DNA from: Aidingimonas halophila | GTDB lineage: Bacteria; Pseudomonadota; Gammaproteobacteria; Pseudomonadales; Halomonadaceae | DNA length: 64,000 nucleotides | Reading direction: 5' to 3' | Assembly (NCBI RefSeq): GCF_900106955.1 | Contig: NZ_FNNI01000006.1 | Location: 310,001-374,000, forward strand | In this document: positions 48,831 to 61,787 of the stretch, one piece after another | Layout: the number at the start of each line of letters is the position of its first letter | Numbering within the stretch: the stretch's first letter is position 1 | The notes under the pieces: generated by a model | The model's input: the letters and a program-made list of their open reading frames with translations, nothing else | Databases searched by the model: none | Told to the model about the DNA's origin: nothing | Translations under genes and position numbers: made by a program

Positions 48831-49265
48831 GTGGGCTATGATATCCGCTTGAAGCGTGTCTATGCCGAACCCGAGCAGGACGATGGCGCTCGCGTGCTGG
48901 TAGATCGCCTGTGGCCGCGCGGCAAGCGCCGCGACAGCCTGGCGTTGACCGACTGGTATCGGGATGCCTCTCCCTCCAATGGCTTGCGGCGAAGTTGGCA
49001 CCAGGAGCGGATATCAAGGGCTGTGTTCGAACGCCGCTACCGCTGGGAAATGACCGACGCCCCTGACTGCCTGGTACCGTTGATGAAGTGGGCGCGCCAG
49101 GGAACCCTGACACTGCTGTCCGCGAGTCGCGACCTCGAGCAGTCGCATCTGCCGATCCTGCGCAACACCGTGCTGGAAGCTCTCGAGGAAGAGGATCGTC
49201 AGGCCGAGGGCGGTGAACCAAGTTCACCGCCCTGCTATGCGAGCCCGAACGATCAGGAGTCGTGA
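48831..49265 (+). CDS. YeaO-like DUF488 family protein
   Basis: 144 aa. Conserved core IRLKRVYAEP and VLVDRLWPRGKRRD, typical of DUF488/YeaO proteins, whose function is unknown. GTG start at 48831 with CAGGAG 7 bases upstream; no nearby ATG is plausible. It ends on TGATCA, where its stop directly abuts the stop of the convergent proline-racemase-like gene. Confidence 0.87.
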   Translation: MGYDIRLKRVYAEPEQDDGARVLVDRLWPRGKRRDSLALTDWYRDASPSNGLRRSWHQERISRAVFERRYRWEMTDAPDCLVPLMKWARQGTLTLLSASRDLEQSHLPILRNTVLEALEEEDRQAEGGEPSSPPCYASPNDQES

Positions 49266-50330
49266 TCACTCAACGACAAGTTGAGCCTCGTTGGGCTTAA
49301 CATCGCTGAGAATGTGGTGAAGGCTGTCGCAGCGCACGATCGGATCGCTACAGTTGATGACGATATCCGAACGCGCCAGCACATAACTCTTGCCAGTGAT
49401 GGTATTTTCCACCACGTCATACGCGCCTTCTTTGCGGGTTCCCGTCATTTCACCGATAAAGCCGGTTTCACGCAACGATACGGTTTCCAGCTTGTCTCCC
49501 GGACGAATACGGCCTTCATGGTGCATGAGCGCCAACCGGGCGGAGGTACCCGTTCCGGTCGTGCTGCGACAGATCACACCGGGATGGACATAGGTCGCCG
49601 AACGCGAACGATAGAAGTCGTCGGCGACTTGTTCGACCGGCCCCATGAAATGAAGAAACGGCAGCGGCCCGACATCGCCGAGCGTATAGTGGGAAAAGCC
49701 GCGTTCGGCCTGAATCGCCTCCACGATGGCATGAGCGCACATCGTCAGACGACTCTCCTCGTCGCGGGTCAACGCGAAGCCGAGTTCGGTGGCATCCACC
49801 AGCGCATAGAATCCACCGCTGTAAGCGACACTGTAAGTCACATGACCAATCGACGGGACATGAATGGTCGCCCGATAGGTATCGATATAACTGGGCAGGC
49901 CTTCACAGGTGATCGCTTCCACGACGCCGTTTTCCACGTAGGCATCGATGTGTACCAAACCGGCCGGTGCTTCCAGCACGAACCGCTGATGACCTTCCTT
50001 CTTGGGCACCAGCCCGCTCTCCAGTACGGCCGTCGCGGTACAGATCGTGTTGGAGCCGGAATAGATGGGGTACCCCATCACTTCCATGATGATATAGCCC
50101 GCCTGAGCCTGCGGATCGGTGGGCGGCACGATGAGATCCACCGACATCTCGGGAATGCCGAAGGGTTCATTGATCAGCAATTCACGCAACCCGTCGGCAT
50201 CGTCGCGCAAGTATTCCATCTGCTGTCGCACGGTCTCGCCCGGCAACGCATTGATACCACCAACGACGATACGGCTGACATCTCCGCCGGCATGGGTGTC
50301 GATCAATTGGAGTGAGAGTTCTCCGCTCAT
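49266..50330 (-). CDS. Proline racemase-fold protein lacking both catalytic cysteines
   Basis: 354 aa. Family motifs: LIDTHAGGDVSRIV at the start, SVAYSGGFYALVDA, and RSTTGTGTSARLAL near the end. In proline racemase and 4-hydroxyproline epimerase two Cys act as acid and base (MCGHG and SPCGTGT motifs). Here the first is Ser91 (YSGSNTICTA) and the second Thr258 (CRSTTGTGTS). trans-3-Hydroxyproline dehydratases have Thr at the second place, so a dehydratase-like or other reaction is more likely than racemisation. The start overlaps the stop of the next upstream gene in an ATGA; the two are translated together. Confidence 0.83.
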   Translation of the reverse strand: MSGELSLQLIDTHAGGDVSRIVVGGINALPGETVRQQMEYLRDDADGLRELLINEPFGIPEMSVDLIVPPTDPQAQAGYIIMEVMGYPIYSGSNTICTATAVLESGLVPKKEGHQRFVLEAPAGLVHIDAYVENGVVEAITCEGLPSYIDTYRATIHVPSIGHVTYSVAYSGGFYALVDATELGFALTRDEESRLTMCAHAIVEAIQAERGFSHYTLGDVGPLPFLHFMGPVEQVADDFYRSRSATYVHPGVICRSTTGTGTSARLALMHHEGRIRPGDKLETVSLRETGFIGEMTGTRKEGAYDVVENTITGKSYVLARSDIVINCSDPIVRCDSLHHILSDVKPNEAQLVVE

Positions 50331-51505
50331 CCGTCTAATTCCTCGAGCGCATAAGGTGCGCCATGCATTTGCCATTGTGAGTCCGGGACAATCACTATCT
50401 TTCCCAGGTAGTTACGGCTGCGTTCGACGAAATAACGTTCCGCCGTGTGCAGGTCGGACAGTCTGAAGGCGGCATGCAATACCGGCTTGAGTTGCCCTTC
50501 GCGGATCCAGGCCACCAATTGTTCAGCCTCTTGTCGGGTACCGTGAGAGACGCCGAACAGTTGCACTTGATACAGGTAGATACGCGTCCACATGATCTCG
50601 CTGACATTGCCGGCACTGGCACCGGCTATGCTGAGCCGGGGGTAGGTGTCACGAGCGTGCATGTCAAAGATCATGGTATCGATGAAGTGGTCGGTCATCT
50701 CGCCGCCGGCAAGATCCATGACGGCATCGATGGGACGATCACCGGTAAGGGCACGTACCCGATCAGTGAAATCGCTCATGTCCCCGCGATCCAGCACCGC
50801 TTCAGCGCCCAGCGCACGCAGTGCGTCCGCCTTGTCTCGCTGACTGAGCGCATAGGGGACCGCTCCCAGGATGCGGCAGAGTTGGATCAGTGCCGTACCC
50901 ACTCCCCCACTGGCGCCCGTCACGAGCACGCGTTCACCCGCTGTCACGCCTGCAGCGTTGAGCATGTGTAGTGCCGTCTGATATGAGCACATGCCCATCG
51001 CCGCCAGTTCTGCATCCGCCAGCTCGGGATTGTCCACCTTGTGAAATTGATCCGCCGGCACTGCGACATACTCCGCAAAACCGCCGTCCGCACCATGGCC
51101 GTAATAATCCGGTGTCAGGTTGATATCCGGCCGCTTGTCGGCATAGAGATTGAAATCCAGCAATCCACGCTCACCGATACGACCGGCATCCACGTCATTC
51201 CCCACAGCCACGATACGGCCGACGACATCGGCGCCCTGGATACGCGGAAAGGTCAGCGTCGGCGACCCACCGATCTGAAAGGAGGTCACGTCCTCCTGCT
51301 CGTCGGTGGGATACAGTCCTTCACGTGCTTTACGGTCGGTATTGTTCTTGGCGGTGGCGGTCACTTTGACCAACACGTCGTTGGAATCCGGTGACGGGAT
51401 GGGAACATCGTCGCGATAGACAAGTTTGTCGATGCCGCCATGTCCCGTCAGCACCATGGCGGCCATGGTCTTCGGTAGGGGGTCCGATTGAGAGACAGCG
51501 CTCAC
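50327..51505 (-). CDS. MDR-family zinc-independent oxidoreductase (quinone oxidoreductase-like)
   Basis: 392 aa medium-chain reductase. N-terminal MAAMVLTGHGGIDKLVYRDD, NADP-binding motif VLVTGASGGVGTALIQL and YGHGADGGFAEYVAVP. The Cys that binds catalytic zinc in alcohol dehydrogenases is replaced (ATAKNNTDRKARE), which places it with quinone or enoyl reductases. GTG start at 51505 with AAAGGAG upstream. First gene of a two-gene unit with the proline-racemase-fold protein. The 260 bases between it and cysJ are a divergent AT-rich promoter region with no gene. Confidence 0.85.
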   Translation of the reverse strand: MSAVSQSDPLPKTMAAMVLTGHGGIDKLVYRDDVPIPSPDSNDVLVKVTATAKNNTDRKAREGLYPTDEQEDVTSFQIGGSPTLTFPRIQGADVVGRIVAVGNDVDAGRIGERGLLDFNLYADKRPDINLTPDYYGHGADGGFAEYVAVPADQFHKVDNPELADAELAAMGMCSYQTALHMLNAAGVTAGERVLVTGASGGVGTALIQLCRILGAVPYALSQRDKADALRALGAEAVLDRGDMSDFTDRVRALTGDRPIDAVMDLAGGEMTDHFIDTMIFDMHARDTYPRLSIAGASAGNVSEIMWTRIYLYQVQLFGVSHGTRQEAEQLVAWIREGQLKPVLHAAFRLSDLHTAERYFVERSRNYLGKIVIVPDSQWQMHGAPYALEELDG

Positions 51506-51765
51506 GTCGCATCTCCTTTATTGGCCGGTGCAATCAGCGCGGAACGATATCAAACTTTGACACTGGATCAGAGAGCCTCATCGGAAAAATGTACAAGACA
51601 CACCAGACAAACGGTCCAACGGCAACCAAATCAGCTACCCGGGTCCCGTTCAAGGACTTGGCCATAAATTCCATAAAAGAATACAAAAATAGTTATATAT
51701 AATTTTTAATTCTTTTTGACGGCCTTTAACCTTGTCATCCGGTAGCGCGAGATGAGGCTATCTCG

Positions 51766-53574
51766 ATGACACAACACTCCCTGCTCGACACCAACAGTCC
51801 ACTGAGCGCCGAACAGGCCAAGCGTCTCAACGAAGCGCTGGAAGGTCTCGATTCACACCAGCTGACTTGGCTGAGCGGTTATCTCACCGGGCTGAGTGCT
51901 CAACAAGAGAACACCGCGGGTGCGTCCACTCGATCCACAGCGGATACTCAGGCCACAGAGATCGTCGTACTATACGGAAGCCAGACCGGCAATGCCGAGA
52001 GTGTGGCCGAACTGGCCAGTGACCGGGCCAAGGCCAGGGGATTCAATGTCCGCCTGCTGGACATGGCCGACACCGGCAAGAAAACGTTCAAAGTCCCACT
52101 CAACCTGATGGTGGTAGTCAGCACCCAGGGCGATGGCGATCCGCCGGATACTGCAGAAAGCTTTCATGAGCTCATGCATACTCGCAAGGCCCCCAAGCTG
52201 GATGACCAAACGCGGTTTTCGGTACTGGCCCTCGGCGATTCCAGCTATGAGCATTTCTGCCAGACGGGCCGAGATTTCGATGCTCGTCTTGAAGCACTGG
52301 GCGCCCAACGCATCCACGAGCGTGTCGATTGTGATACCGACTTCGATGAGGATGCCGAACGCTGGATCGAATCGGTGCTCGACCGCTATGCCGAGCTTTA
52401 CGATACACAGGCCGCTGCAAGTGCCGGACCGACAACGGTGGTCGATACCACTCCCCAGGCAAATCATTCCAAAAAACACCCTTTTCATGCCGAAGTGCTG
52501 GAATCGATCGAACTCAACGGACGTGGTTCCGACAAGGAGACCCGACACATCGAGCTGTCGCTGGAAGGCTCGGGCTTGCGTTTCGAACCCGGCGATGCCA
52601 TCGGTGTCGTGCCGCAGAACGACCCGGCGTATGTCGATGAATTGCTCGACACCCTACGCCTGGATGGCAATGCCGATCTCGGTGAGGGGCGACTTCTGCG
52701 CGATGCCCTGCTCCACGAATTCGAAGTCACCACGCTGACCCGTCCGTTTCTCGAGCACTGGGCCGAGGTATCCGACGCGGCCGAACTTCGACGCTTGATG
52801 GATCAGGAGTCGCGTGATGAATTGCGAAACTGGGTAGAAGGCCGTCACATCATCGATGTGATCGAGCATTTTCCGGTCAAGGAGATCGATGCCCACACGT
52901 TTACCCAGGCACTACGCAAGCTACCGCCACGGCTTTACTCGATCGCCTCCAGTTACGAGGCGGCACCCGACGAAGTACATCTGACGGTCGGCGTCGTGCG
53001 CTACGAGTCACATGGACGTTCGCGTGGTGGTGTGGCAACGACCTACCTCGCCGACCGGGTACAGCCTGGTGATACGGTGCCGATCTATGTCGACCGCAAC
53101 AAGAATTTCAAGCTGCCTCATGATGACGACACACCGATCATCATGGTCGGGCCGGGAACGGGCATCGCGCCGTTTCGCGCTTTTCTGCAAGAGCGCGAGG
53201 AACGCGATGCCAAAGGCCGCAACTGGTTGTTTTTCGGTGATCGCCGTTTTCGCAGCGATTTCCTCTATCAAGCTGAAATGCTGCAATGGCGCAAACAAGG
53301 ACTGTTGACACACCTCGACGTGGCCTTCTCCCGTGATCAGCAAGAAAAAGTCTATGTCCAACACCGTATACGCGAGCATGCTGCTGAAGTGTTCCATTGG
53401 CTGCAGGAGGGCGCACATTTCTATGTCTGCGGTGATGGGGAACGCATGGCGAAGGATGTACATGATGCCCTGCTCGATGTCATAAGGACGGAAGGCAATT
53501 ACGACGAAGACGGCGCCAGGGAGTATCTTCGCGAGCTCCAGCAGGCCAAACGGTATCAGCGTGACGTCTATTGA
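51766..53574 (+). CDS. cysJ: Sulfite reductase flavoprotein (alpha) subunit
   Basis: 602 aa. N-terminal flavodoxin domain (VVLYGSQTGNAESVAELA; LALGDSSYEHFCQTG), then an FAD-binding domain (RLYSIASSYEA) and a C-terminal NADPH domain (MVGPGTGIAPFRAFLQERE; GDRRFRSDFLYQAE). Passes electrons from NADPH through FAD and FMN to CysI for six-electron reduction of sulfite to sulfide. It is 15 bases before cysI. The upstream region is AT-rich, as usual for CysB-activated promoters, but no specific site was identified. Confidence 0.95.
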   Translation: MTQHSLLDTNSPLSAEQAKRLNEALEGLDSHQLTWLSGYLTGLSAQQENTAGASTRSTADTQATEIVVLYGSQTGNAESVAELASDRAKARGFNVRLLDMADTGKKTFKVPLNLMVVVSTQGDGDPPDTAESFHELMHTRKAPKLDDQTRFSVLALGDSSYEHFCQTGRDFDARLEALGAQRIHERVDCDTDFDEDAERWIESVLDRYAELYDTQAAASAGPTTVVDTTPQANHSKKHPFHAEVLESIELNGRGSDKETRHIELSLEGSGLRFEPGDAIGVVPQNDPAYVDELLDTLRLDGNADLGEGRLLRDALLHEFEVTTLTRPFLEHWAEVSDAAELRRLMDQESRDELRNWVEGRHIIDVIEHFPVKEIDAHTFTQALRKLPPRLYSIASSYEAAPDEVHLTVGVVRYESHGRSRGGVATTYLADRVQPGDTVPIYVDRNKNFKLPHDDDTPIIMVGPGTGIAPFRAFLQEREERDAKGRNWLFFGDRRFRSDFLYQAEMLQWRKQGLLTHLDVAFSRDQQEKVYVQHRIREHAAEVFHWLQEGAHFYVCGDGERMAKDVHDALLDVIRTEGNYDEDGAREYLRELQQAKRYQRDVY

Positions 53575-53589
53575 ACCGGAGGTATCAGC

Positions 53590-55308
53590 ATGGGCGATAT
53601 CATCCAGCAATTACACGATATCTCCTTCGAGGAGTTGCACCCCAACGAACGCCTCAAGGCAGAGAGCGATTACCTGCGAGGCACATTGCGTCGGAGCATG
53701 GCCGACCGAGCCAGTGGCGCTGTCAGCGACGCGGACACCCAACTGACCAAGTTTCATGGGTTCTACCAGCAGGACGACCGTGATCTGCGCAGCGAACGGC
53801 GCCACCAGAAACTCGAGCCGCTGTATTCATTCATGGTAAGGCTGCGCATACCGGGCGGCTTGGTGTCTGCGCAACAATGGCTGACTCTGGACGATATTGC
53901 CTCACGTTACGCCAACGGCACGTTGCGCATCACGACCCGGCAAACGTTCCAGTATCATGGCGTACTCAAGGAAAATCTGCGCTCGCACCTCCAGGCCATC
54001 GACGAGGCGATGCTGGATACCATCGCTGCCTGCGGCGACGTGAACCGCAACGTCATCTGCACCGCCAACCCTCACCGATCGACGACGCATCGCCGGGTGT
54101 TCGAACTGGCACAGGAACTCAGCGCCCATTTGCTGCCCCGTTCCCGCGCCTACCATGAAATCTTCCTGGGAGAAGAGCGTGTCGCCGGTGGTGAGGAAGA
54201 GCAGGAACCGCTCTACACCAAGCATTATCTATCCCGCAAATTCAAGATCGCGCTGGCCATTCCCCCGGAGAATGACGTCGATGTCTTTGCACATGATGTC
54301 GGCTTCATCGCCGACAGTGAGGGAGGCGAATTACGTGGCTTCACCGTATGCATCGGTGGTGGCATGGGCATGACCCATGGCGAACCGGCCACCTTTCCAC
54401 GGCTGAGCGATGTCGTCGGTTACTGCACTCCCGATCAGGTCGTCGAAGTGGCCGAGGCCATCATGCTGGTACAACGCGATAATGGTGACAGGCACGATCG
54501 GAAACACGCCCGCACCAAATACACCGTCGAAGATCATGGTATCGCATGGTTTCGCGCAGAGGTCGAAAAACAGCTGGGATACTCTCTGAGTGAGCCACAC
54601 GATTTTCATTTCGACAGCAACCGCGACCGCTACGGCTGGCACCAGGGCGACAACGGCAACTGGCACTTCGGTCTGTTCGTCGAGAACGGCCGTATCGCGG
54701 ATTTCGACAACGGCATGCAACTGCTCACCGGCATGCGCGAGATAGCTCGCATTCACGACGGCGACATCGCACTGACCACCAATCAGAACCTGATCATCAC
54801 CAATGTCGCCGACGACAAGCGCGACGACATCATGGCGTTGATCGATAAATACCATATGGTGAAGAATGTCTCGGCCTTGCGTCAGTCCTCGATGGCCTGC
54901 GTTGCCTTTCCCACCTGCGGACTGGCCATGGCGGAAAGCGAGCGCTATCTACCGTCACTGATCGACAAGCTGGAACAAGCCATGCACGATGCCGGTCTGT
55001 CCGACGACGCCATCGTCGTTCGCATGACCGGCTGCCCCAACGGCTGTGCCCGCCCTTATCTGGCCGAGATCGGCTTCGTCGGCAAGGCACCGGGACGTTA
55101 CAACCTCTATCTCGGTGGCAGCTTCACCGGGCGTCGTCTCAACAAGCTGTACCGTGAAACCATTGACGAGGATACAATCCTTGAAGAACTCACGCCCCTG
55201 CTCCAACGTTTCGCGAGAGAGCGTATCGAAGGTGAATCGTTCGGTGACTTCGTGATTCGCAAGGAAATCATCGCTGCAACCACGGCGGGTCGACATTTTC
55301 ACGACTAG
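53590..55308 (+). CDS. cysI: Sulfite reductase hemoprotein (beta) subunit
   Basis: 572 aa. The siroheme/[4Fe-4S] cysteines are in MACVAFPTCGLAMAE (C-x5-C) and TGCPNGCARPYLAE (C-x3-C). The N-terminal half has TLRITTRQTFQYHG and the central NVICTANPH. Catalyses reduction of sulfite to sulfide in the cytosol for cysteine synthesis. Strong GGAGG just upstream of the ATG. cysJI pair; cysH and cysG are not here. Confidence 0.96.
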   Translation: MGDIIQQLHDISFEELHPNERLKAESDYLRGTLRRSMADRASGAVSDADTQLTKFHGFYQQDDRDLRSERRHQKLEPLYSFMVRLRIPGGLVSAQQWLTLDDIASRYANGTLRITTRQTFQYHGVLKENLRSHLQAIDEAMLDTIAACGDVNRNVICTANPHRSTTHRRVFELAQELSAHLLPRSRAYHEIFLGEERVAGGEEEQEPLYTKHYLSRKFKIALAIPPENDVDVFAHDVGFIADSEGGELRGFTVCIGGGMGMTHGEPATFPRLSDVVGYCTPDQVVEVAEAIMLVQRDNGDRHDRKHARTKYTVEDHGIAWFRAEVEKQLGYSLSEPHDFHFDSNRDRYGWHQGDNGNWHFGLFVENGRIADFDNGMQLLTGMREIARIHDGDIALTTNQNLIITNVADDKRDDIMALIDKYHMVKNVSALRQSSMACVAFPTCGLAMAESERYLPSLIDKLEQAMHDAGLSDDAIVVRMTGCPNGCARPYLAEIGFVGKAPGRYNLYLGGSFTGRRLNKLYRETIDEDTILEELTPLLQRFARERIEGESFGDFVIRKEIIAATTAGRHFHD

Positions 55309-55340
55309 CCGCGCGATACGGCTGCTGGCACCATGATGAC

Positions 55341-55805
55341 ATGAACAAGCGACTCCTGATCGTGGCCCATGCCCCTTCGCCCAATACCCTGAAACTGCGT
55401 GAGGCCGCCGAGCGCGGCGCCCGGCATCCGGATATCGAGGCCATCGACGTCACGGTCAAGGCCCCATTGGAGGCGGGACCCGACGATATCCGCGCCTGCG
55501 ACGCCATCCTGCTCGGTACCACCGAGAATCTCGGCTACATGAGCGGCGCCCTGAAGGATTTCTTCGATCGCAGCTACTACGCAGTGCTGGAGGAAAAACA
55601 AGGCTTGCCGTGCGCGCTTTATATCCGCGCCGGACATGATGGCACCGGTACAAGAAGGGCTGTGGAGAGCATCGTCACCGGCTTGAGCTGGCACTGGGTA
55701 CAGGATCCGCTTACGCTTCGCGGCGAATGGCAGGATTTCTTTGTCGATCAGGTCGAAGAGTTGGGGATGTATATGGCCGCCGCGCTGGATAACGGCGTGA
55801 TCTGA
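55341..55805 (+). CDS. Flavodoxin-like / FMN reductase family protein
   Basis: 154 aa. Flavodoxin-type fold: LLIVAHAPSPNTLKLREAAE forms the phosphate-binding loop, and AILLGTTENLGYMSGALKDF is the second FMN loop. Probably an NAD(P)H-dependent FMN or quinone reductase. It lies 32 bases after cysI on the same strand, so it may be cotranscribed with sulfite reduction; the link is positional only. A strong hairpin follows. Confidence 0.85.
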   Translation: MNKRLLIVAHAPSPNTLKLREAAERGARHPDIEAIDVTVKAPLEAGPDDIRACDAILLGTTENLGYMSGALKDFFDRSYYAVLEEKQGLPCALYIRAGHDGTGTRRAVESIVTGLSWHWVQDPLTLRGEWQDFFVDQVEELGMYMAAALDNGVI

Positions 55806-55807
55806 AC

Positions 55808-55839
55808 GCCAAACGGCACCCCGAGAGGTGCCGTTTGGC
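55808..55839. terminator. Two-way terminator hairpin
   Basis: Perfect 13-bp stem GCCAAACGGCACC / GGTGCCGTTTGGC with a 6-base loop, 2 bases after the flavodoxin-like stop and 16 bases before the fadA stop. Serves both convergent genes. Confidence 0.8.
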
Positions 55840-55855
55840 ATGAGAGAACATGGGC

Positions 55856-59213
<3,358 letters not shown>

Positions 59214-59244
59214 CCAGGAACCTCCCCACAGGATTGGATACCGG

Positions 59245-59268
59245 AACGGCCATTTTCATACGGCCGTT
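59245..59268. promoter_or_regulatory. Inverted repeat upstream of fadB
   Basis: AACGGCC / GGCCGTT, perfect 7-bp arms with a 10-base spacer, 32 bases upstream of the fadB start. Could be a repressor site or a structure in the fadB leader. The divergent gap to the next gene is 229 bases and shows nothing else. Confidence 0.4.
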
Positions 59269-59442
59269 TGATTCCTCAAGCTTGATCCAGTCCTGGCACG
59301 ACGTCAAGACCCCTTCTCGACTATTGAGTGTCGCACTTTCACGACTCCCGCTTCGCCAGTGCCCCTGCTAGGATGCGTTGACTTCCGGCCAGACACGCCG
59401 GCAACGACTGTTATGGCAAGCGACAGGAATTGATAGCCAGGC

Positions 59443-60615
59443 ATGACCAAATCGTCTCCATCTCCATCGGAATCCAATATAGACGACCATCGCACAGCGA
59501 TTCGATCACCTCGACTGTACACGTTCCATACCGCGATCACTCGGGGTATCGAACGTCTGCGCCCCTACACCTGGTTATGGCCACCTATCGCATTCAGCCT
59601 GGGGTTGGCCAGTTTTTTCCTGGTCGATCGACAGCAAGCGTTAGGCGGCATCCTGGCACTATGCATGCTGTTGGCCTGGGTGCTGCTACTGTCGGAAAGC
59701 GTGATCGGGCGTCTGCTGGTACGGCTCGGTTATCCATCCTTGCCACGCGGTGTGACGGCCTTCATCGCACAGATGATTCACCAGGAAACGCTTTTCTTCA
59801 GTTTACCCTTCCTGCTGGCCACAACGGTCTGGTCGAGTGGCCAGGCCATCTTCACGCTATTGATCCTGGGAATGGCGGCACTGTCGATACTCGATCCGCT
59901 GTATTTCAAGCTGGCAGAACGATATCGCTGGATCTATTTCGCCTTCCACGCCCAATGCGTCTTCGTGGTCGTCCTGGTTACGTTACCGACCCTGGTACAT
60001 CTGACAACGGGGGAAAGCCTGCTGTTTGCCCTGATAGCCATGGTGATATTCGCACTGCCCAGCCTCATACATCTTCTGCGTCCGAAACGCGTAGTGGGCT
60101 GGCTGGCCATGTTCGGACTCGCCATGGTCCTGGCGCTCGTCGCCTGGACCGGTCGCGCCTGGGTTCCCCCGGCCAATTTATGGCTTACAGGAAGTGCACT
60201 ATCCCCGGGGTTCGATACCGAGGCGCGGCAACCACAAGGGAAAATTCCGCTGAACACCGCTGAACTTCAGTCATCCGGACTCTACGCCTATACGGCAATC
60301 CGGGCCCCACGAGGACTTCGCGAGAAGATCTATCATGAATGGCATCATGAAGGAGAGTTGATCGACCGCATTCCCTTGATCATTCATGGAGGAAGAGAAC
60401 AGGGATACCGTGCCTGGACCCACAAGAAGAACATCCCTGATGACCCTGAGGGCCAATGGCGTATCGACGTCATGACCACATCCGGGCAGCGTATCGGCGT
60501 CATTCGTTTTACCGTCGATGAAGGGTCCGACAATCCCGACATGGCTGATGGTAAAATCATGTCACCAGCAGGCCTGCCAGGCCTGGACTGGCGACGGCTA
60601 CTCCCCGGTGACTGA
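59443..60615 (+). CDS. DUF5924/DUF2914 membrane protein
   Basis: 390 aa. About eight membrane segments in residues 40-245, then a C-terminal soluble, beta-rich domain (about 255-380: GLYAYTAIRAPRGLREKIYHEW; WRIDVMTTSGQRIGVIRF), which matches DUF2914. The combination is a recognised but unstudied family (DUF5924) in proteobacteria. Divergent from fadB. The function is unknown; the soluble part probably faces the periplasm. Confidence 0.8.
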   Translation: MTKSSPSPSESNIDDHRTAIRSPRLYTFHTAITRGIERLRPYTWLWPPIAFSLGLASFFLVDRQQALGGILALCMLLAWVLLLSESVIGRLLVRLGYPSLPRGVTAFIAQMIHQETLFFSLPFLLATTVWSSGQAIFTLLILGMAALSILDPLYFKLAERYRWIYFAFHAQCVFVVVLVTLPTLVHLTTGESLLFALIAMVIFALPSLIHLLRPKRVVGWLAMFGLAMVLALVAWTGRAWVPPANLWLTGSALSPGFDTEARQPQGKIPLNTAELQSSGLYAYTAIRAPRGLREKIYHEWHHEGELIDRIPLIIHGGREQGYRAWTHKKNIPDDPEGQWRIDVMTTSGQRIGVIRFTVDEGSDNPDMADGKIMSPAGLPGLDWRRLLPGD

Positions 60616-60696
60616 GATATCTTTCGTAACGATAGGCTTGCATTGACTCAAGACTGTTCGGACAATGCAATTATTAGTCTGCAAATCCGGAATACC

Positions 60697-61149
60697 ATGT
60701 ATCAGAACATCGGATTGAAACTGGCACGCCTGCCGCGGTTGTGGCGAGCCATTCTCGACAAGCGCCTGGCTCCGCTCGGTTTGACGCAAACACGTTGGGT
60801 CACGCTTTACCATCTGTCCCATCTTGGTGACGGGCAGGCACAATGCGATCTGGCTCGTGCGATTGGTGTCGAGGCCCCTTCGCTGGTACGTACTCTGGAC
60901 CAACTGGCCGAACAGGGGCTCATCGAGCGACGTCCCTGTGATCAGGATCGACGCACCAAGCGGGTGTACCTCACCGAACAAGCTACACCATTATTGCAGC
61001 GCATCGACACCATCGTGGCTGAAGCCCGGCAAGAGATGTTGGCAGGCATGAGTGACGACGACATCTCACAACTCGATACGCTACTGTCGCGCATCGAGTC
61101 CAATGGTTTGGACATTCAGGCGCAGGAAGACGCGCCAGACAGTGAGTGA
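60697..61149 (+). CDS. MarR/SlyA-family transcriptional regulator
   Basis: 150 aa. Winged helix with LTQTRWVTLYHLSHLGDG, CDLARAIGVEAPSLVRTLDQL and the wing ERRPCDQDRRTKRVYLTE, as in SlyA. The ATG at 60697 (MYQNIGLKLARLPR) fits the family; a TTG at 60643 would add 18 unrelated residues. Regulates unknown targets; the neighbours give no clear hint. Its stop is immediately before the convergent YajC-like gene. Confidence 0.9.
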   Translation: MYQNIGLKLARLPRLWRAILDKRLAPLGLTQTRWVTLYHLSHLGDGQAQCDLARAIGVEAPSLVRTLDQLAEQGLIERRPCDQDRRTKRVYLTEQATPLLQRIDTIVAEARQEMLAGMSDDDISQLDTLLSRIESNGLDIQAQEDAPDSE

Positions 61150-61150
61150 C

Positions 61151-61699
61151 TCACTCCCGGGGCTCACCATCACGCAAATGCTGAAATCCTTGCCAGCGTG
61201 TAGAAGTATCGTCAGGGCGCCCAGCAAGATGCTTGCGAAGATAGCTGAAGTCATCCAGGTAGCTGGCAAAGCGTTCGCCATCCTGAGACTCCTGCCACCA
61301 CAACATCAACGCGTCGCGATCGGACTCCACGACAACGGCATCACGCGGCAAACGCGTCAACAAGTAATCGAGCCGATCAGCCACCCCCGACGGCAAAGGG
61401 CGTAACGGCTCGACCCGCCAACGCCACCCGGGGCGAAAGACTTTGAGAGCCTCCGTGGCCTCATCCTCCCTCACCAGAACGAAGCGTGCTCCGGGATACT
61501 GCTGTGGATACGGCCAGCGGTAGCAAGGCATGAGTGTCGAATCACCATGCAGTGGCGGCTTTTCCAGCTTCACTTTAACGCCGGCCTTGATCACGGTGTC
61601 ACGCAGGTCGGCGATACGCTTCTGGCGCGGATTGGGCTTGAGCCACAATACCGGCGATACGATCAACAACAGCACCAGTACGATTATCAGCCATTCCAC
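61151..61699 (-). CDS. YajC-like single-helix membrane protein, function unknown
   Basis: 182 aa. One N-terminal helix (MEWLIIVLVLLLIVSPVLWL), then a basic stretch (KPNPRQKRIADLRDTVIKAG) and a soluble domain with many Trp and Arg. The helix plus NPRQKRIADLRDTVIKAGVK resembles YajC, but the rest does not, so the commonly applied preprotein translocase name is doubtful. Single gene, divergent from the universal stress protein gene. Confidence 0.7.
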   Translation of the reverse strand: MEWLIIVLVLLLIVSPVLWLKPNPRQKRIADLRDTVIKAGVKVKLEKPPLHGDSTLMPCYRWPYPQQYPGARFVLVREDEATEALKVFRPGWRWRVEPLRPLPSGVADRLDYLLTRLPRDAVVVESDRDALMLWWQESQDGERFASYLDDFSYLRKHLAGRPDDTSTRWQGFQHLRDGEPRE

Positions 61700-61787
61700 G
61701 GTAGCGCCCCTCTTTGATATATGCTTCGGACCGGCATGATATGCCTACCGCTCGATAACCAGCGATTCTGCCTGTCGTCCGCATTCC

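Noticed and set aside
49281-50315. 344-residue plus-strand frame opposite the proline-racemase-fold gene
   Set aside because: Shadow frame; His- and Arg-rich without motifs, while the minus strand has clear family signatures.
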